From: Canna indica | Taxonomy: Eukaryota; Streptophyta; Magnoliopsida; Zingiberales; Cannaceae | NCBI GenBank assembly: GCA_034359265.1 | Contig: CP136892.1 | Location: 11,890,501-11,954,500 of the forward strand | Direction of reading: 5' to 3' | Length of the DNA: 64,000 nucleotides | Shown here: positions 1 through 10,118 of the stretch, piece after piece | Layout: every line of letters begins with the position of its first letter | Position numbering within the stretch: the first letter of the stretch is position 1 | Made by a program: the position numbers and the translations under genes | Notes under the pieces: model-generated | Databases searched by the model: none | What the model was told of the DNA's origin: nothing | The model's input: the letters and a program-made list of their open reading frames with translations, nothing else

Positions 1-650
1 AATGGGTCACTGAGGGCTTTCTATTATAATCATTTAGTTCGTTTTCATTTGTTTTTGTTGTGCCTGATGCCACGTCTCCTGTAGCTTCTGCGATGACAGG
101 AGATGCTATGATCGGGCAAAGATCAAGTCCTTAATTGGCAATTCACTTGCTGATAGGAACCTGTGGATTAGTTATTTATTCTTCCACGGAGCCGATTTCG
201 GTGATCACATGTTGCTAACATTTCACCTTAATCTTCTTAATGTGATATTATCGCTATCAATAAAGATATTACGTAATCATTTGTTATTTGCTTTATTTTT
301 CTTTAAACCATTGAAACAACTTTGATGAGCATGTGACGACAAGCTAGACAGGGACATCAGCAATCTTTTGAGTATGACGACAAGCTAGACAGGGACAAAC
401 AACTTTTATATTTTACTTTTCTTTGGACAATATTTGATGCTTTATAAGCTGATTTTTTATTTTATTATTTATGTAGCGAATTTCTGCCAGTGATGCATAA
501 TTTTGCACGTATTATCAGATGTAGTATGATGACATTACACAAATTGTCACTACAACTGAGGCAACCTTATTTGTAATTTTAGGTATTAATTATTTATTAC
601 CTTAATTGTCCTCAATATACTTTCTTACCTTTCTGGGCCCATGATGGTGT
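1..650. repeat. Unit-junction segment, start of tandem unit 1
   Basis: Bases 1-130 match 40,013-40,133 almost exactly, and bases 120-650 match 26,690-27,228. The change of partner near base 120 marks the junction between a preceding unit and unit 1. A 23-bp stretch at 334-356 is repeated at 375-397, and the second copy replaces sequence still present in the 26,930-26,990 copy. I see no convincing gene. The short open frame running through 120-310 has a matching copy at 26,683 but resembles no family I know. Confidence 0.75.
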
Positions 651-654
651 TAAA

Positions 655-1938
655 TATACTATGAGAATTTTCTATGAAAAAAAAACTAAATCTGAGGTCT
701 GAAGTATTATATTTTTTAACTTGCTATCCTTATGATTATGTACAAGAACGGAGATCTGAAAGTTTGGCTTTGTTGAAGTCCGATATTATTGGACTCCAAA
801 GACGTCCATGGTGACAATAAAACATCTGAAGGGAATTCTCCTTTGTATTTTTTAATCCTTTTTGATTTTTTTTATTTATTTTTGTATTTATGCCTATTTG
901 GAATTTTTCGATTTCTTTTTTCTTCTTTTTCAAATTTTACTGTTTTACAGAAATAGTTTTCTATGTCCATATTGTGTACATTAACTACCTTAATAGTTTT
1001 TTTTCAGTATCTATTTATGCTGTCGATCGACATGTGCTTTTCTAATTCAATTTTTAAAACATCTGAAGGGAATTCTCCTTTGTATTTTTTAATCCTTTTT
1101 TCTAATTCAATTTTCCTTTGTATAATTTGTGATCAACGTTGTTTTTATTGTTTCATTTACACTTACAAAATTTATATGATTACAATTCCCAAAATGTATT
1201 TGATTAAAAAAGGAATTCAAATGTCTGTTCCTTTTTGATGTCAAAAGTTATATGCTAGTCGAGCGTGCAAATTCCAATGTAAGATGAAACAAATATCTCG
1301 CCATGTGAAAACACTTGGAAAATCTATGTTGTTTTCCGAAAATAAACTCTATTAATTTTATTTAGTTATTTTTTAATATTTGAATTAATAAGAGATTTTG
1401 TTTTATATTTGAAAAAACATTATGTTTTATTAAAAATTTTAAAATAAATACTATTATTTAGTTTTAGTACAATTGTTAAATGTTTGTTTGTGGAATTTAT
1501 TTTGTTAAGAAATTTTTTACTAAATGAATTAAACTTTTTAAACTAATTTTAAAAAATTAATGTTCAATCTATACTCTCAAACTTTTCTTACCTTGGTTTG
1601 TTGCTCTATCCATTGATAGCTTTGTATTTTTCATGATGATAAATAAATATATCTAATATCAACGTTTATATAATTCAAAGAGAGGTCGCTGCATTAGAGG
1701 ACATCCATTGAAGTTTTACAATGAGTCTCCACAACAAAAGGTGTGGAACCATAATCAATCCCCAATTTGAGGAAATGCTATACTTACAATTTTAAGTAGT
1801 ACAATTTTTGAATATTTTTTATGGTTTTTTAGAGATCTAGAGTTTTAATTTTATCTTAATTTGAATTAATCTACTATTGGGAATTTGTTTCTTTGTAATG
1901 CATTTGTTGCCGCTATTGTCCTCTTATCGTTCGACAGA
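655..1938. repeat. Three-copy AT-rich block, copy 1
   Basis: This block is homologous to 30,247-31,375 and, with its right half deleted, to 40,141-40,735. It is strongly AT-rich and its short open frames are not preserved between copies, so I read it as non-coding. Copy 1 alone has a 60-bp internal insertion near 1,053-1,112 (see findings). Confidence 0.8.
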
Positions 1939-2789
1939 GTAATTATTGATTCATTAGGATAGTGGGGGTAGGTTACCTAGCTTTGTGCACTAGGCGGTTG
2001 TTTGATTGTCAGACGAACTAATAAGAGTTAGTAACAAATAGATGACCGATAAGCAAAATAGAAGACAAGGACTGAAGGATTAACCCAAAAACTAGAGGAC
2101 CACAAGCCACAATCTTAATCTGAAAAATAAAACCAGTCCTAATAGGAAGCAAGCTTGTTGATGAGCAAAGGTGCTAGAAAAGAAGTGATGCTTAATGAAC
2201 TCCTCGAAGTTAGAATAAAAATGACAACAACTTGAACTTTAGTTGCAGTTTTAATATTCCATTAGGGTTTCCTAAACCAGATGGAGAAGAGTCAATGAGG
2301 TCGAAGAGTCATATACTTGAAAGGCGAATCATCAATGAATGGCCATCACAAGGTTAGGAAAGAGGAATAACATCCCAAGCAACATGATGAACAACCTGAT
2401 AGATCAGGTGACAACATGGGAATATAAAGGAATCAAGTGTAAGACATAATCAATAAGAACCACACATCCAACCTAAGGATTGCCATGAGCCTAAATAATT
2501 TGAAAGAAAATTTATGAACTCTCATGTTAAAAAACCACTAATGGCAGCCACTGGGGGTAGCTAGGTTTATTGTCGCTCGGATACAGAGGGTCGTGATCCA
2601 CACTGAGAGCTAGGCAGAACAATTGGATCTGGGGCTTAGGGGTCGGAGCATTAGCAGAAGGCGAACCATTGGGCGAAGAAGTCTTTGGAACAGAGGGCAA
2701 GGCATAAGAGGTCGAGAAAACATCAAAGAAAAATGAAGGGGAACAATCAAGAGCTATGTGAATTGCTTTCCATAGTTTTCCTCCCCTGT
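1939..2789. other. Intergenic stretch without recognisable gene
   Basis: No credible coding region is seen. About 2,243-2,300 is shared with 31,380-31,435 in unit 2, and 2,620-2,780 is shared with 40,735-40,890 in unit 3. The two other units have therefore lost different parts of the 1,340-2,620 interval. Confidence 0.5.
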
Positions 2790-3733
2790 ATCTCGGCTGT
2801 TAGAACAATCCACGGCTTTTCAACGATCGCAGCGGTCGTAGCTAATGCAACAAACTCAACCATGGCTCGCATACGGCCGCCTAAGTCTGTCGCTCATAGC
2901 TGTTGGCGCGCACGGAGGGTACGAAATGAAATAAGTTTGTAGCCACGACTTAGCGAAGGCCCACAAGCCATCGGTGATAGAAATAAGTCATTAGTCACGA
3001 CTACAAGTGGTCGTTGCTTATAAATCGATAGAGCGATCGCGGCGTAAAAATAAAACACTCATCACCGACGGCTTAGAGAAGCCTACGTCGGACGTTGGTG
3101 ATACAAAAATTAAGAATCCACGATTTATCGATATTATTTGTGCTCGCGTCCGACCCTTCCTCTTTCTTCCTTTTTCTTCTTCTTCTCTACTCCTGCCATG
3201 CCGCTATCGCCTATTGCCACCAACGGCCAACCCTTCCTCTCCGTTGATTTCTGTCGCTCGATTTCTCCTCCGTCGGGTATTAATCTCTCTGCCCCCTATT
3301 TCTCCTTCGCCGCTCGTTACTCCACCATATTCCGGTCACCGACACTAAACAAGGGCGTCGGCGTGTAGATGCCAGCTCTGAATTTTGGGCCCAAGGACCA
3401 TTGGCCCCAACTGATGCAATAGTAGACAGCAGCATTGTCTGCTACTATTGATTAGGGTTAATCTAACCTAAATCAATTTGTTGATTAAGGTTTAATTTAA
3501 TCCTAATCAAACTACGATTACGGGTTAATTTAAATCGTAATCACAGTTTAATTAAATTGTATTATATATATATATTATTTTTTTAGGTTAATTAATGTTA
3601 TAATTTGATTAATGTTAATAATATTATAGTTTGGTTAATGTTAATTAATTATTAATGTTGATTAGGGTTTAATTATTTTTATGTTATGTTATTGTTGATT
3701 AGTTTAATGTTAATTCCATTAGTATTAATGAAA

Positions 3734-3850
3734 TCGTCCACTGTGGACTTGTGCCAGAATCATCCACTGTGGACACGCGTCGGAATCGTCCAATGTGGAC
3801 TCGCGCTGAAATTGTCCACTGTGGACTCGCGCCTTAGCCACTATAGACTC
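3734..3850. repeat. 26-bp minisatellite with near-palindromic core
   Basis: Five imperfect units of about 26 bp start at 3,736, 3,762, 3,788, 3,814 and about 3,838. Each is centred on GTCCACTGTGGAC or a one- to three-base variant. GTCCA and TGGAC are complementary arms, so every unit can form a small hairpin. The same array is present in copy B at 43,125-43,250, inside the CACTA element upstream of the transposase. Confidence 0.85.
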
Positions 3851-4278
3851 GCATTGACGAGTTAATACGTTTCACATACGCATCGACAAGTCAAGTATTA
3901 ATTTTGTAAAATCTTAAATCCGTTCGAGGGTTGTATGTTCGTGTAAATGAAGCAGACGATCTTTTATACGACGTACAACCCTTGAATTGTCCTTACTTGG
4001 ATAATTTGGGAACATAGTTATTTGTATTGCACTTAATTTTTTCTTTTAGTCACTATTTGTTTTTAATTTTGGCTATTGTATCTCCCTTGTTCTTCGATAC
4101 ACGCCCATATGATATGCGTATTCGGAGAACTATAGAGAGATATTGTAGAAATTTAGAATGAAGTTAATGACTAAAAGAAATACTTTGTGCAATATAAATA
4201 ACATGAATCTCGAATGGAAGAGAACCATCCCACCTAAAGATATTAACTGAAGATATTGTTAATTTTTTGACAGAACAT

Positions 4279-5005
4279 GTCGGACGATCGAAGTTAGATC
4301 TACCGACGAATTCATCGTGCAGTTATAATAGATGAATTTCGAGTAGGCATAACTTACTTCTTAAATTTTGCCTACTCGAATAAAAAATTCTTTAGCAGTG
4401 ATCAAATCCGATCTCCGTGCCGAAAATATTCGAATATAAAATTTTTAGATCGAGAAACTGTCACAATGCATCTATATACAAAAAGATTCACACCATAATA
4501 TTATGTATGGAATTGTCACGAGGAGTCACGTCAAGTCGGGACGTCGAGCAATCCTGTTGTCCATACTCATAGTGAATCTTCTAGTGTCGTTTCTTCTTCC
4601 AATCCACCTAATCCTTATAGAACAATGATTTTGGATAGTCTTGACAGTCAATTCCATTTAAATGATAATGTCGAGTCAAATACTGAGACACCATATACTA
4701 TGACAATTGAAGTCACTGAAGAACAACTTGCGATACATATTGAATTATCGAATAAGGAGGCTGTAGAATTTTACGAGATGTTGAAAGCTGTGGATGAACT
4801 TTTATATGAGAATTGTCCTGAATATACAAGAATTTCGGCAATGACGCAACTCCTGAACATCAAGTTCAATTGTAATATGAGCGGGGTTGCGTTTGATCAG
4901 ATTGCAAACTTTATTAATGGAATGCTATCTCGAGATGACAAGTTTGAGCCAATTTTTTATAAGACAAAAAAGTTGATAAGGAAATTAGGGCTTGAGTACA
5001 AAAAG
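4279..5005 (+). pseudogene. CACTA transposase N-terminal part (transposase-associated domain and linker), broken
   Basis: Translation from 4,279 begins MSDDRS and continues as the transposase-associated domain found at the N-terminus of CACTA transposases, including the CRK metal-ligand-like stretch followed by a YVWNCH-type segment near 4,500. The next open stretch (4,625-5,014) matches the linker between this domain and TNP2: acidic, then EFYEMLKA and a KLGLEY end. In copy A a TAG replaces the Trp codon present in copy B (seventh codon), and further frameshifts follow, so no functional protein is expected. A hAT-type MITE interrupts the coding sequence at 5,006. Assignment rests on the domain order and on the sequence resuming correctly after the MITE. 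Confidence 0.85.
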
Positions 5006-5623
5006 TATGGATGAGCAAAACCTGAACCAACATGAATAACCCAAAAAAATTGGGTTGGGTTAATCGGGTAAAACGGGTTGGGTCGGGTCGGGTCAGGTCG
5101 GGTGAAAACCATGATTTACGCGATCCGACCCGAAATGATAGTTAAATACTTGTTTATGTACGGTGTATTTATAAAAGATGGTGTTGACTTTCTGGTTAAA
5201 AGGTTGGAAATAAGGTTTAGAATGTCTTCCTAAAATATGACTCGAGCAAAATAGTCCCTGACATGAATGTCAACAAGTATCAAAAACCTCAAAACCCGAC
5301 AATTTTTGCCTGAGTCAGTCAGGGATTATTTTGCCCGAGTCATATTTTAGAGAGACCACATTGACCGGATTATTTTTTTTTGAGAGACCACTATGAAAAT
5401 TCAACTATATTTGAGGGACCAAATTGTACGTTAACCCTATTTTTTTATTTTTATAATAGGAATTTGGGTTAATCGGGTCGGAGCCCGATTTTATTCGGGT
5501 TAATTAGGTCAGTCCTCGAAATTTTTTTGGGTAGGGTCGGGTGGTGTAGGGGGTGGTTTAATCATATTTGGGTTATTCCGGTTGAGTCGGGTATTGACCC
5601 GACCCGACCGATGCTCACCCCTA
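5006..5623. mobile_element. hAT-like MITE nested in the CACTA transposase, copy A
   Basis: The right end reads GATGCTCACCCCTA and the left end TATGGATGAGCA, so the termini are inverted copies of TA(G)GGGTGAGCA with a few mutations. It is flanked by ACAAAAAG (4,998-5,005) and ATGAAAAG (5,624-5,631), a degenerate 8-bp target duplication as expected for hAT elements. Subterminal regions are full of GGGTCGGGTC repeats. An inner inverted repeat (about 5,230-5,260 against 5,315-5,355, core AAAATATGACTCGAGCAAAA) suggests a second element inside it. Removing the MITE restores the transposase reading. The same insertion is at 44,396-45,052 in copy B. Confidence 0.8.
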
Positions 5624-5631
5624 ATGAAAAG

Positions 5632-6290
5632 ATACAAATATGCCCAAATAACTACATTTGTACTATAACTAAAATGTACAGTTGGAGCAATAACCGGTAT
5701 GTGAACATACTCGTTACAAGGAGAAGAAATCGGTTCTATAGAAAAATATCTCGTTTAAGATGCTTCGCTATTTTCCACTGACACCGAGGCTTCAAAGATT
5801 ATTCATGTCGAAAAAGATTGCCCCCTATATGAGTTGAATCTTTCGATGCTTATTCTGGGTCCTAGGGGTCCTTGGAAAGAAATTAATGTGTTTCTCCAAC
5901 CCCTAATTGATGAAGTAAAAATATTGTGGGCTAAGAGAGCTGTCACTTATGATTGTCACATGAAGCAAAACTCAACTTTACGAGCTGTTATATTGTGGAT
6001 AATCAATAATTTTTCGGCATACGACATGTTGTCTGGTTGGAGCACGCATGGGCGACTCTCTTGTCCGTATTGTATGGAACACCTGAACGCCTTCAGTCTT
6101 GAGAACGATCGGAAAATTTTCTTCTTTGATTGTCATCGTCGATTTCTACCGTCTAACCTTCAATATTTAAGGAATCGTGACAAATTTACCAAGGGTATAG
6201 TCGAAAGAGATGAGTCACTACTGATGTTGTTTGGTGAACAAATATTAGCACGTGTTGATATATAAGCTTTGACAGTTTATTCACCAATAT
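5632..6290 (+). pseudogene. CACTA TNP2 transposase core, truncated, copy A
   Basis: After the MITE the frame resumes as YEKIQICPNN, the usual start of the Cys-containing part of TNP2, degraded here. From 5,834 an open stretch of 143 codons carries the recognisable core: LILGPRGPWKEINVFLQPLIDE, then MLSGWSTHGRLSCPYCME and FFFDCHRRFLP, all conserved blocks of the En/Spm TNP2 family. The protein ends at about residue 140 of this stretch with a stop, where intact proteins continue for several hundred residues. Stops and frameshifts before 5,834 separate it from the linker. Clearly a pseudogene; family identification is firm. Confidence 0.9.
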
Positions 6291-6353
6291 AAAACACTAT
6301 CAATTTAGTTTTTCTTATTTCAAAATCCCACCCTACTAACAAATCAACTAGTT

Positions 6354-6752
6354 GTTAAAATATTTTGGAGATAAACATGTTAAAAGTATAATTGTCGTGT
6401 TAATAATAATGATTAACACTTTATGGCTTTCATTGGGTCGGTAAGTATATACTTTTAATATATTTATCTCCCAAATATTTTAACAAACGACAAAAAAAAT
6501 GACAAATAAAGATGTAGTATACGATAAATGCAAAAAAAAAATGTAAATAATAAATGTTCAAGCAAGATTCATTTATATCCCAACAAATATATACATCATA
6601 AAAGAAAATGAAATTTTCAAAACATGAGGATCCAAAGACGGTATGACTCTGATATGATTTGTTAAAATATTTGGGAGATAAACGTATTAAAAGTATACTT
6701 GCAAATCCAATTAAAGTCATAAAGTGTTAATAATAATGATTAACATACCTGA
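6354..6752. repeat. Foldback (inverted-repeat) element, unit 1 only
   Basis: Arms of about 88 bp at 6,395-6,484 and 6,661-6,752 are inverted copies of each other with scattered mismatches; both contain the sequence TTTATCTCCCAAATATTTTA or its complement. A third, direct copy of the inner 37 bp lies at 6,354-6,390. No coding content and no clear target duplication could be fixed. This segment, and all of 6,350-8,200, is missing from unit 3. Confidence 0.7.
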
Positions 6753-8040
6753 ATCGTCAATGTCATTTGAGATACAATTAACATCAGAAAATAGTTAAAA
6801 TGGATGAGTTGCAAGTCACATTCCCATTTGCCAGAAAGTGAGGATGAAAGAAACCAGCCAGAATAACCCTAGGTCATTTTCATTACCATAAATAGGTCAT
6901 TTTATTAAAACCTCTATGTCTCCTCACATGCCAAGCATGTGATAGGGTATCTTGGCTATAGACTGGGCTGTAAGTTGGGACTCTACCCAAATGACTTGTA
7001 AGTGACCCAATTTATCATGGTTCACTCACAATTACAATATCCTAATTAATTACAATTTGGATTCAATTAAGAGTCAAAACATGATCACTAAGATTCTAAT
7101 AATTAATTAATGTTAATCCACACTAAGATTAATAAAATTAATCCAACACTAGTAGCACATATTCAGTTCTTCAGGGAATAATATAGTTATAGTTGAGTAG
7201 GCAAACAAAAAGAATAATTTTTGTAGTTTCTAATGCACACCAATTTAACATGAATAAGAAAATATAATCATATGAACACTCTTGGTCCATAATAAATATT
7301 GGTATACATAATGCATTCACAATATATCGAGAAGAAAAGACTTGGGCACAATACAAATATTATTTTTGAATTGCATAAGATTATTAGTGTCATTCGTAAA
7401 TTTACTGTAAATTTATTGGGTGAAAATTTTGAAATAAAAAAAAAGTAAATTGATGAAATTTTATATTGGTTAATAAGATGGGAAAACTTATATATAATTA
7501 TGTTTTAGATTATTAAAAAATATATTTTTTCATCTAGTCTTTTAAAATATCTCATTTTTTTCGTTTGATCCTTTATTTTGTCTTTAATTCATGTCAACAT
7601 TATCATGTTAGCACTTAACATAAAAACTTAACGAAAAATTAATATAGAGACTGAACAAAAAAAATATAATATTTTAGGGATCAAAAATATAATTAAGCTA
7701 ATTAAATAACTATTACCGAATATTATTTTTGTTGTATTAGGACAACTGCTAGGATTTTTTTTCTTCAATTACGTGTGTTTTAGGTGAGGGAGTGGGATAA
7801 ATTATATACTAAATTCTCACATAAGATTCGTATCATTAGCACTAATAAGATAAATATATTAAATGTTTTACATCGGAACTATATGGGAAATACGAAGATA
7901 ACATAGATGAGTTAAAGTCGATCTCTTTATTTTTTAAAAAGATGTTTAATGTTAGATATAATTTTTTCAAACACGATATTCTCTAACATATTCCTCTTCC
8001 TTTCAAGATAAGAGTTGAATGGAAATAATAAACAAAACAA
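6753..8040. other. AT-rich intergenic stretch
   Basis: I see no gene, no RNA gene and no complete mobile element here. The one longer open frame (7,171-7,356, reverse) has low-complexity composition and no recognisable motif. The region is unique to unit 1. Confidence 0.5.
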
Positions 8041-8043
8041 CAA

Positions 8044-8116
8044 GTTGGAATAACTCAGTTGGTTAGAGCGTGTGGCTATTAATCATAAGGTTAGAGTTTC
8101 AAGCTATCCTTCCAGC
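8044..8116 (+). pseudogene. tRNA-Asn-derived sequence (tRNA pseudogene or SINE head)
   Basis: The 73 bases follow a plant tRNA-Asn. The acceptor arms GTTGGAA and TTCCAGC pair throughout (one G-T), and the D arm contains an A-box-like AACTCAGTTGGTTAGAGCG. The anticodon loop CTATTAA gives anticodon ATT instead of GTT. The T arm is broken: only two of five pairs remain, and the B box reads TTTCAAGCT. An oligo-T stretch that could end Pol III transcription follows at once. Fragments of the 3' tRNA end (CTCCTTCTAGC) recur at 8,350 and 45,953 followed by the same body sequence, which suggests a dispersed or tandem tRNA-derived repeat rather than a working tRNA gene. Confidence 0.75.
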
Positions 8117-8159
8117 GACTTTTTGAATTATATGAACCATTTTCTTTTCTCCTTTACTT

Positions 8160-8750
8160 TTTTTAAAAAACCGTCTATATTATTTGAAAGTCTTAATTCT
8201 CCTTCATTGGATTATTTATTGTTCATCTATTTGATTATATATTTTTATGAATATCACCCTTATATTTTTTTCCTTTACTCTTTTTTTAGAAAACGGTCTA
8301 TATTATTTGAAAGTCTCAATTATTCTTTATTGAATTATTTATTGTTCAAGGCCTCCTTCTAGCAACTTTTTAAATTATATGAACTATTTTCTTTTCTCCT
8401 ATACTTTTTTAAAAAAAAATTGTCTGCAATATTTGAAAGTCTCAATTCTTCTTCATTGGATTATTTATTGTTCATCTATTTGATTATATATTTTTATGAA
8501 TGTCATCCTTATATTTTTTCCTTTACTTTTTTTTTAGAAAACCGTTTGTATTATTTGAAAGTCTCAATTCTTCTTCATTAAATTATTTATTGTTCATCTA
8601 TTTGATTTTATATTTTTTATGAATGTTACCCTTATATTTTTTCCTTTACTTTTTTTTAGAAAATCGTCTGCATTATTTGAAAATCTCAATTCTTCTTCGT
8701 TTGATTATAAATTATTTATGAAATGTTATCCTTATATTTTTTGTTTAATT
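8160..8750. repeat. About five tandem units of a 122-bp repeat
   Basis: Units start near 8,169, 8,288, 8,411, 8,537 and 8,659. Each contains ATTATTTGAAAGTCTCAATT followed by TTATTTATTGTTCATC and a T-rich run. The second unit switches at GTTCA into the 3' end of the tRNA-Asn-like sequence and its body. Open frames through it are by-products of the repeat. Copy B is at 45,805-46,345. The array ends about 200 bp upstream of the RALF start. Confidence 0.85.
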
Positions 8751-8952
8751 TTATATTTACATTTATTTTCTTTAGCTTAAAAAGATATTTATCTTTTTGT
8801 CTTATATTTGACTAATTTATTGGCACATGACTTATTTGTTTCAATATTTGGTATTTGCTACTTTCTACTCTACATAGGACACTCCCTGCCTCACAATCAC
8901 ACATCGCCGTCTCCGTTCCCCAAATCGCACCTTCACCAACGTAAGGGAACCA

Positions 8953-9288
8953 ATGGCGACCCACCCGAGCGCTCTCACCCCTCTCTTCCTTGCCATCCTC
9001 CTCATCGCTTCCACCGTCGTGGCCACATCGCTTTCCGCCACCACGGAGACGAACCCCGCCATGTTCTACGCTGCTGCCGGCGACCTCACTGGGATCAACA
9101 GGTTCGATCTCAACTCGACTTTCGGCCGCCGGCCCCTCCAATCACAGGGCTACATCAGCTACGGCGCTTTGCAGGGCGATAGAGTCCCCTGCTCCCGGCG
9201 TGGCGCCTCCCACTACAACTGCCGCCCCAGCGCCCAGGCAAATCCCTACGACCGCGGCTGCTCCGCCATCACTCAGTGCCGCAGATAA
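8953..9288 (+). CDS. RALF (rapid alkalinization factor) signalling peptide precursor
   Basis: A 111-residue intronless precursor of a secreted cysteine-rich peptide hormone; family members are ligands of CrRLK1L receptor kinases such as FERONIA and alkalinise the apoplast. A hydrophobic signal peptide covers about residues 1-29. RRPL at 59-62 matches the RRxL site cut by the subtilase S1P. YISY at 67-70 is the receptor-binding motif, and CSRRGASHYNC, QANPY and RGCS follow. All four conserved cysteines are present (80, 90, 103, 109) and the protein ends CRR. The length fits the family. The ATG is the only one giving a signal peptide. The sequence is far more GC-rich than its surroundings. Unit 3 keeps only its first codons and unit 2 none, so this is the sole intact copy here. 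Confidence 0.95.
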   Translation: MATHPSALTPLFLAILLIASTVVATSLSATTETNPAMFYAAAGDLTGINRFDLNSTFGRRPLQSQGYISYGALQGDRVPCSRRGASHYNCRPSAQANPYDRGCSAITQCRR

Positions 9289-10101
9289 GGCTCCAATGCT
9301 TTTCTCTCTGTATGTCTAATTGTATTTCTTCCTAGATTAACCCAACTGGAGTATGATTCAGTGATAGGGTTGGTAGAGTTTGGAGTCACTGTTCTTGTTC
9401 TTGTCATACATGATTCGCTACATCTGAATCGTGATTCAAGCTCTGAAAATTGGATTCTTTAGGGTTTTCCTTTTTCCGCAATTTCTCACTCTCTTGTTCC
9501 TTTGTACTAGTACTGTATTTTAAAGCTAACTATTCATTTTCTCGTTGTTATAATTGGGTGATTAATACGAAAATCTTCTCTTGCCAACTCTCAGATGAAT
9601 ATTTAGTAGAAAAATATCTCTCTCTTTTTTCTAATTTCTTTATAAGATTGAAGAATTTCAAGTAAAAATTTGATTCCTAATTTCCTCATCTAAATTCTAG
9701 TCTTCTTCTGTTTGAAATGACAATTGATTTGCCGAGAGTGTGTTATTGGGGTGAAAAAAATAGAAACAAAACCAATTTTTTGATTTAACAAATGTGGATG
9801 CATTGGATCTCACACTGAAGCAATTGCTCGTTCTTTATCTTATATTCATGAGAGATTTAACATAATCAAGTCCTTCAATTGAATGGGAAGTGTGGGGCCA
9901 TGGACAGTGCACATGAGATGCATGGGGAAGGGTACAGTAAGAGGACAATGGAGTTAATTTCGTAAGATGCTTCTTTTGATTCCATGACTTGATGTGGACC
10001 TGAGAAGAAGACATCTCTTTTGAGCAATTTGCTCTTAGATTATTAATATAGATATATTTTCCTATGCGTGCATATGGTCCAAAATATGTCTGCTTTGGTG
10101 C
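9289..10101. other. RALF 3' flank and shared non-coding block
   Basis: No gene is recognised. The part 9,846-10,101 reappears at 32,455-32,710 in unit 2 with very few changes. Its reverse-strand open frame is kept in both copies, but the near-identity of the DNA explains that without selection. The rest is unique to unit 1. Confidence 0.55.
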
Positions 10102-10102
10102 A

Positions 10103-10118
10103 CAATTTGCCACCTCTG
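10103..10118. mobile_element. Right-end stub of a hAT-like element
   Basis: CACAATTTGCCACCTCTG followed by TTTAAGGGG matches the right terminus and flank of the longer element at 46,658-47,563. In unit 1 everything left of this terminus has been deleted. It marks a deletion breakpoint between the RALF 3' flank and the element. Confidence 0.65.

Larger units (their letters stand above)
2790..6290 (+). mobile_element. Decayed CACTA (En/Spm) transposon, copy A
   Basis: The left part (about 2,800-3,150) carries short direct and inverted motifs built on CACCGACGGCTT and ATCGGTGATA, typical of CACTA subterminal regions. It is followed by a CT-rich leader, a 26-bp minisatellite and a broken transposase that reads left to right through the transposase-associated domain, a linker and the TNP2 core. 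The element stops abruptly inside TNP2 near 6,290, so its 3' half and right terminus are missing. I did not find a clean CACTA terminus on the left either; the left edge is approximate. Copy B lies at 42,150-45,745 with the same nested insertion, so the element and its passenger predate the segmental duplication. Confidence 0.85.

Noticed and set aside
3007..3368. Open frames rich in Ser, Pro and Leu in the CACTA left part
   Set aside because: They come from a CT-rich leader in the transposon, are not conserved in length in copy B and lie upstream of the transposase start.
8044..8116. Functional tRNA-Asn gene
   Set aside because: The T arm has lost at least three pairs, the B box is altered and the anticodon reads ATT, so a working tRNA is unlikely.
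8808..9319. Other open frames overlapping the RALF gene
   Set aside because: They are frame shadows of the GC-rich RALF coding sequence; only the 8,953 frame has signal peptide, YISY and the four Cys.
9835..10113. 92-codon reverse open frame also present at 32,356-32,742
   Set aside because: The two DNA blocks are almost identical, so conservation of the frame is uninformative, and no family or start context is recognised.
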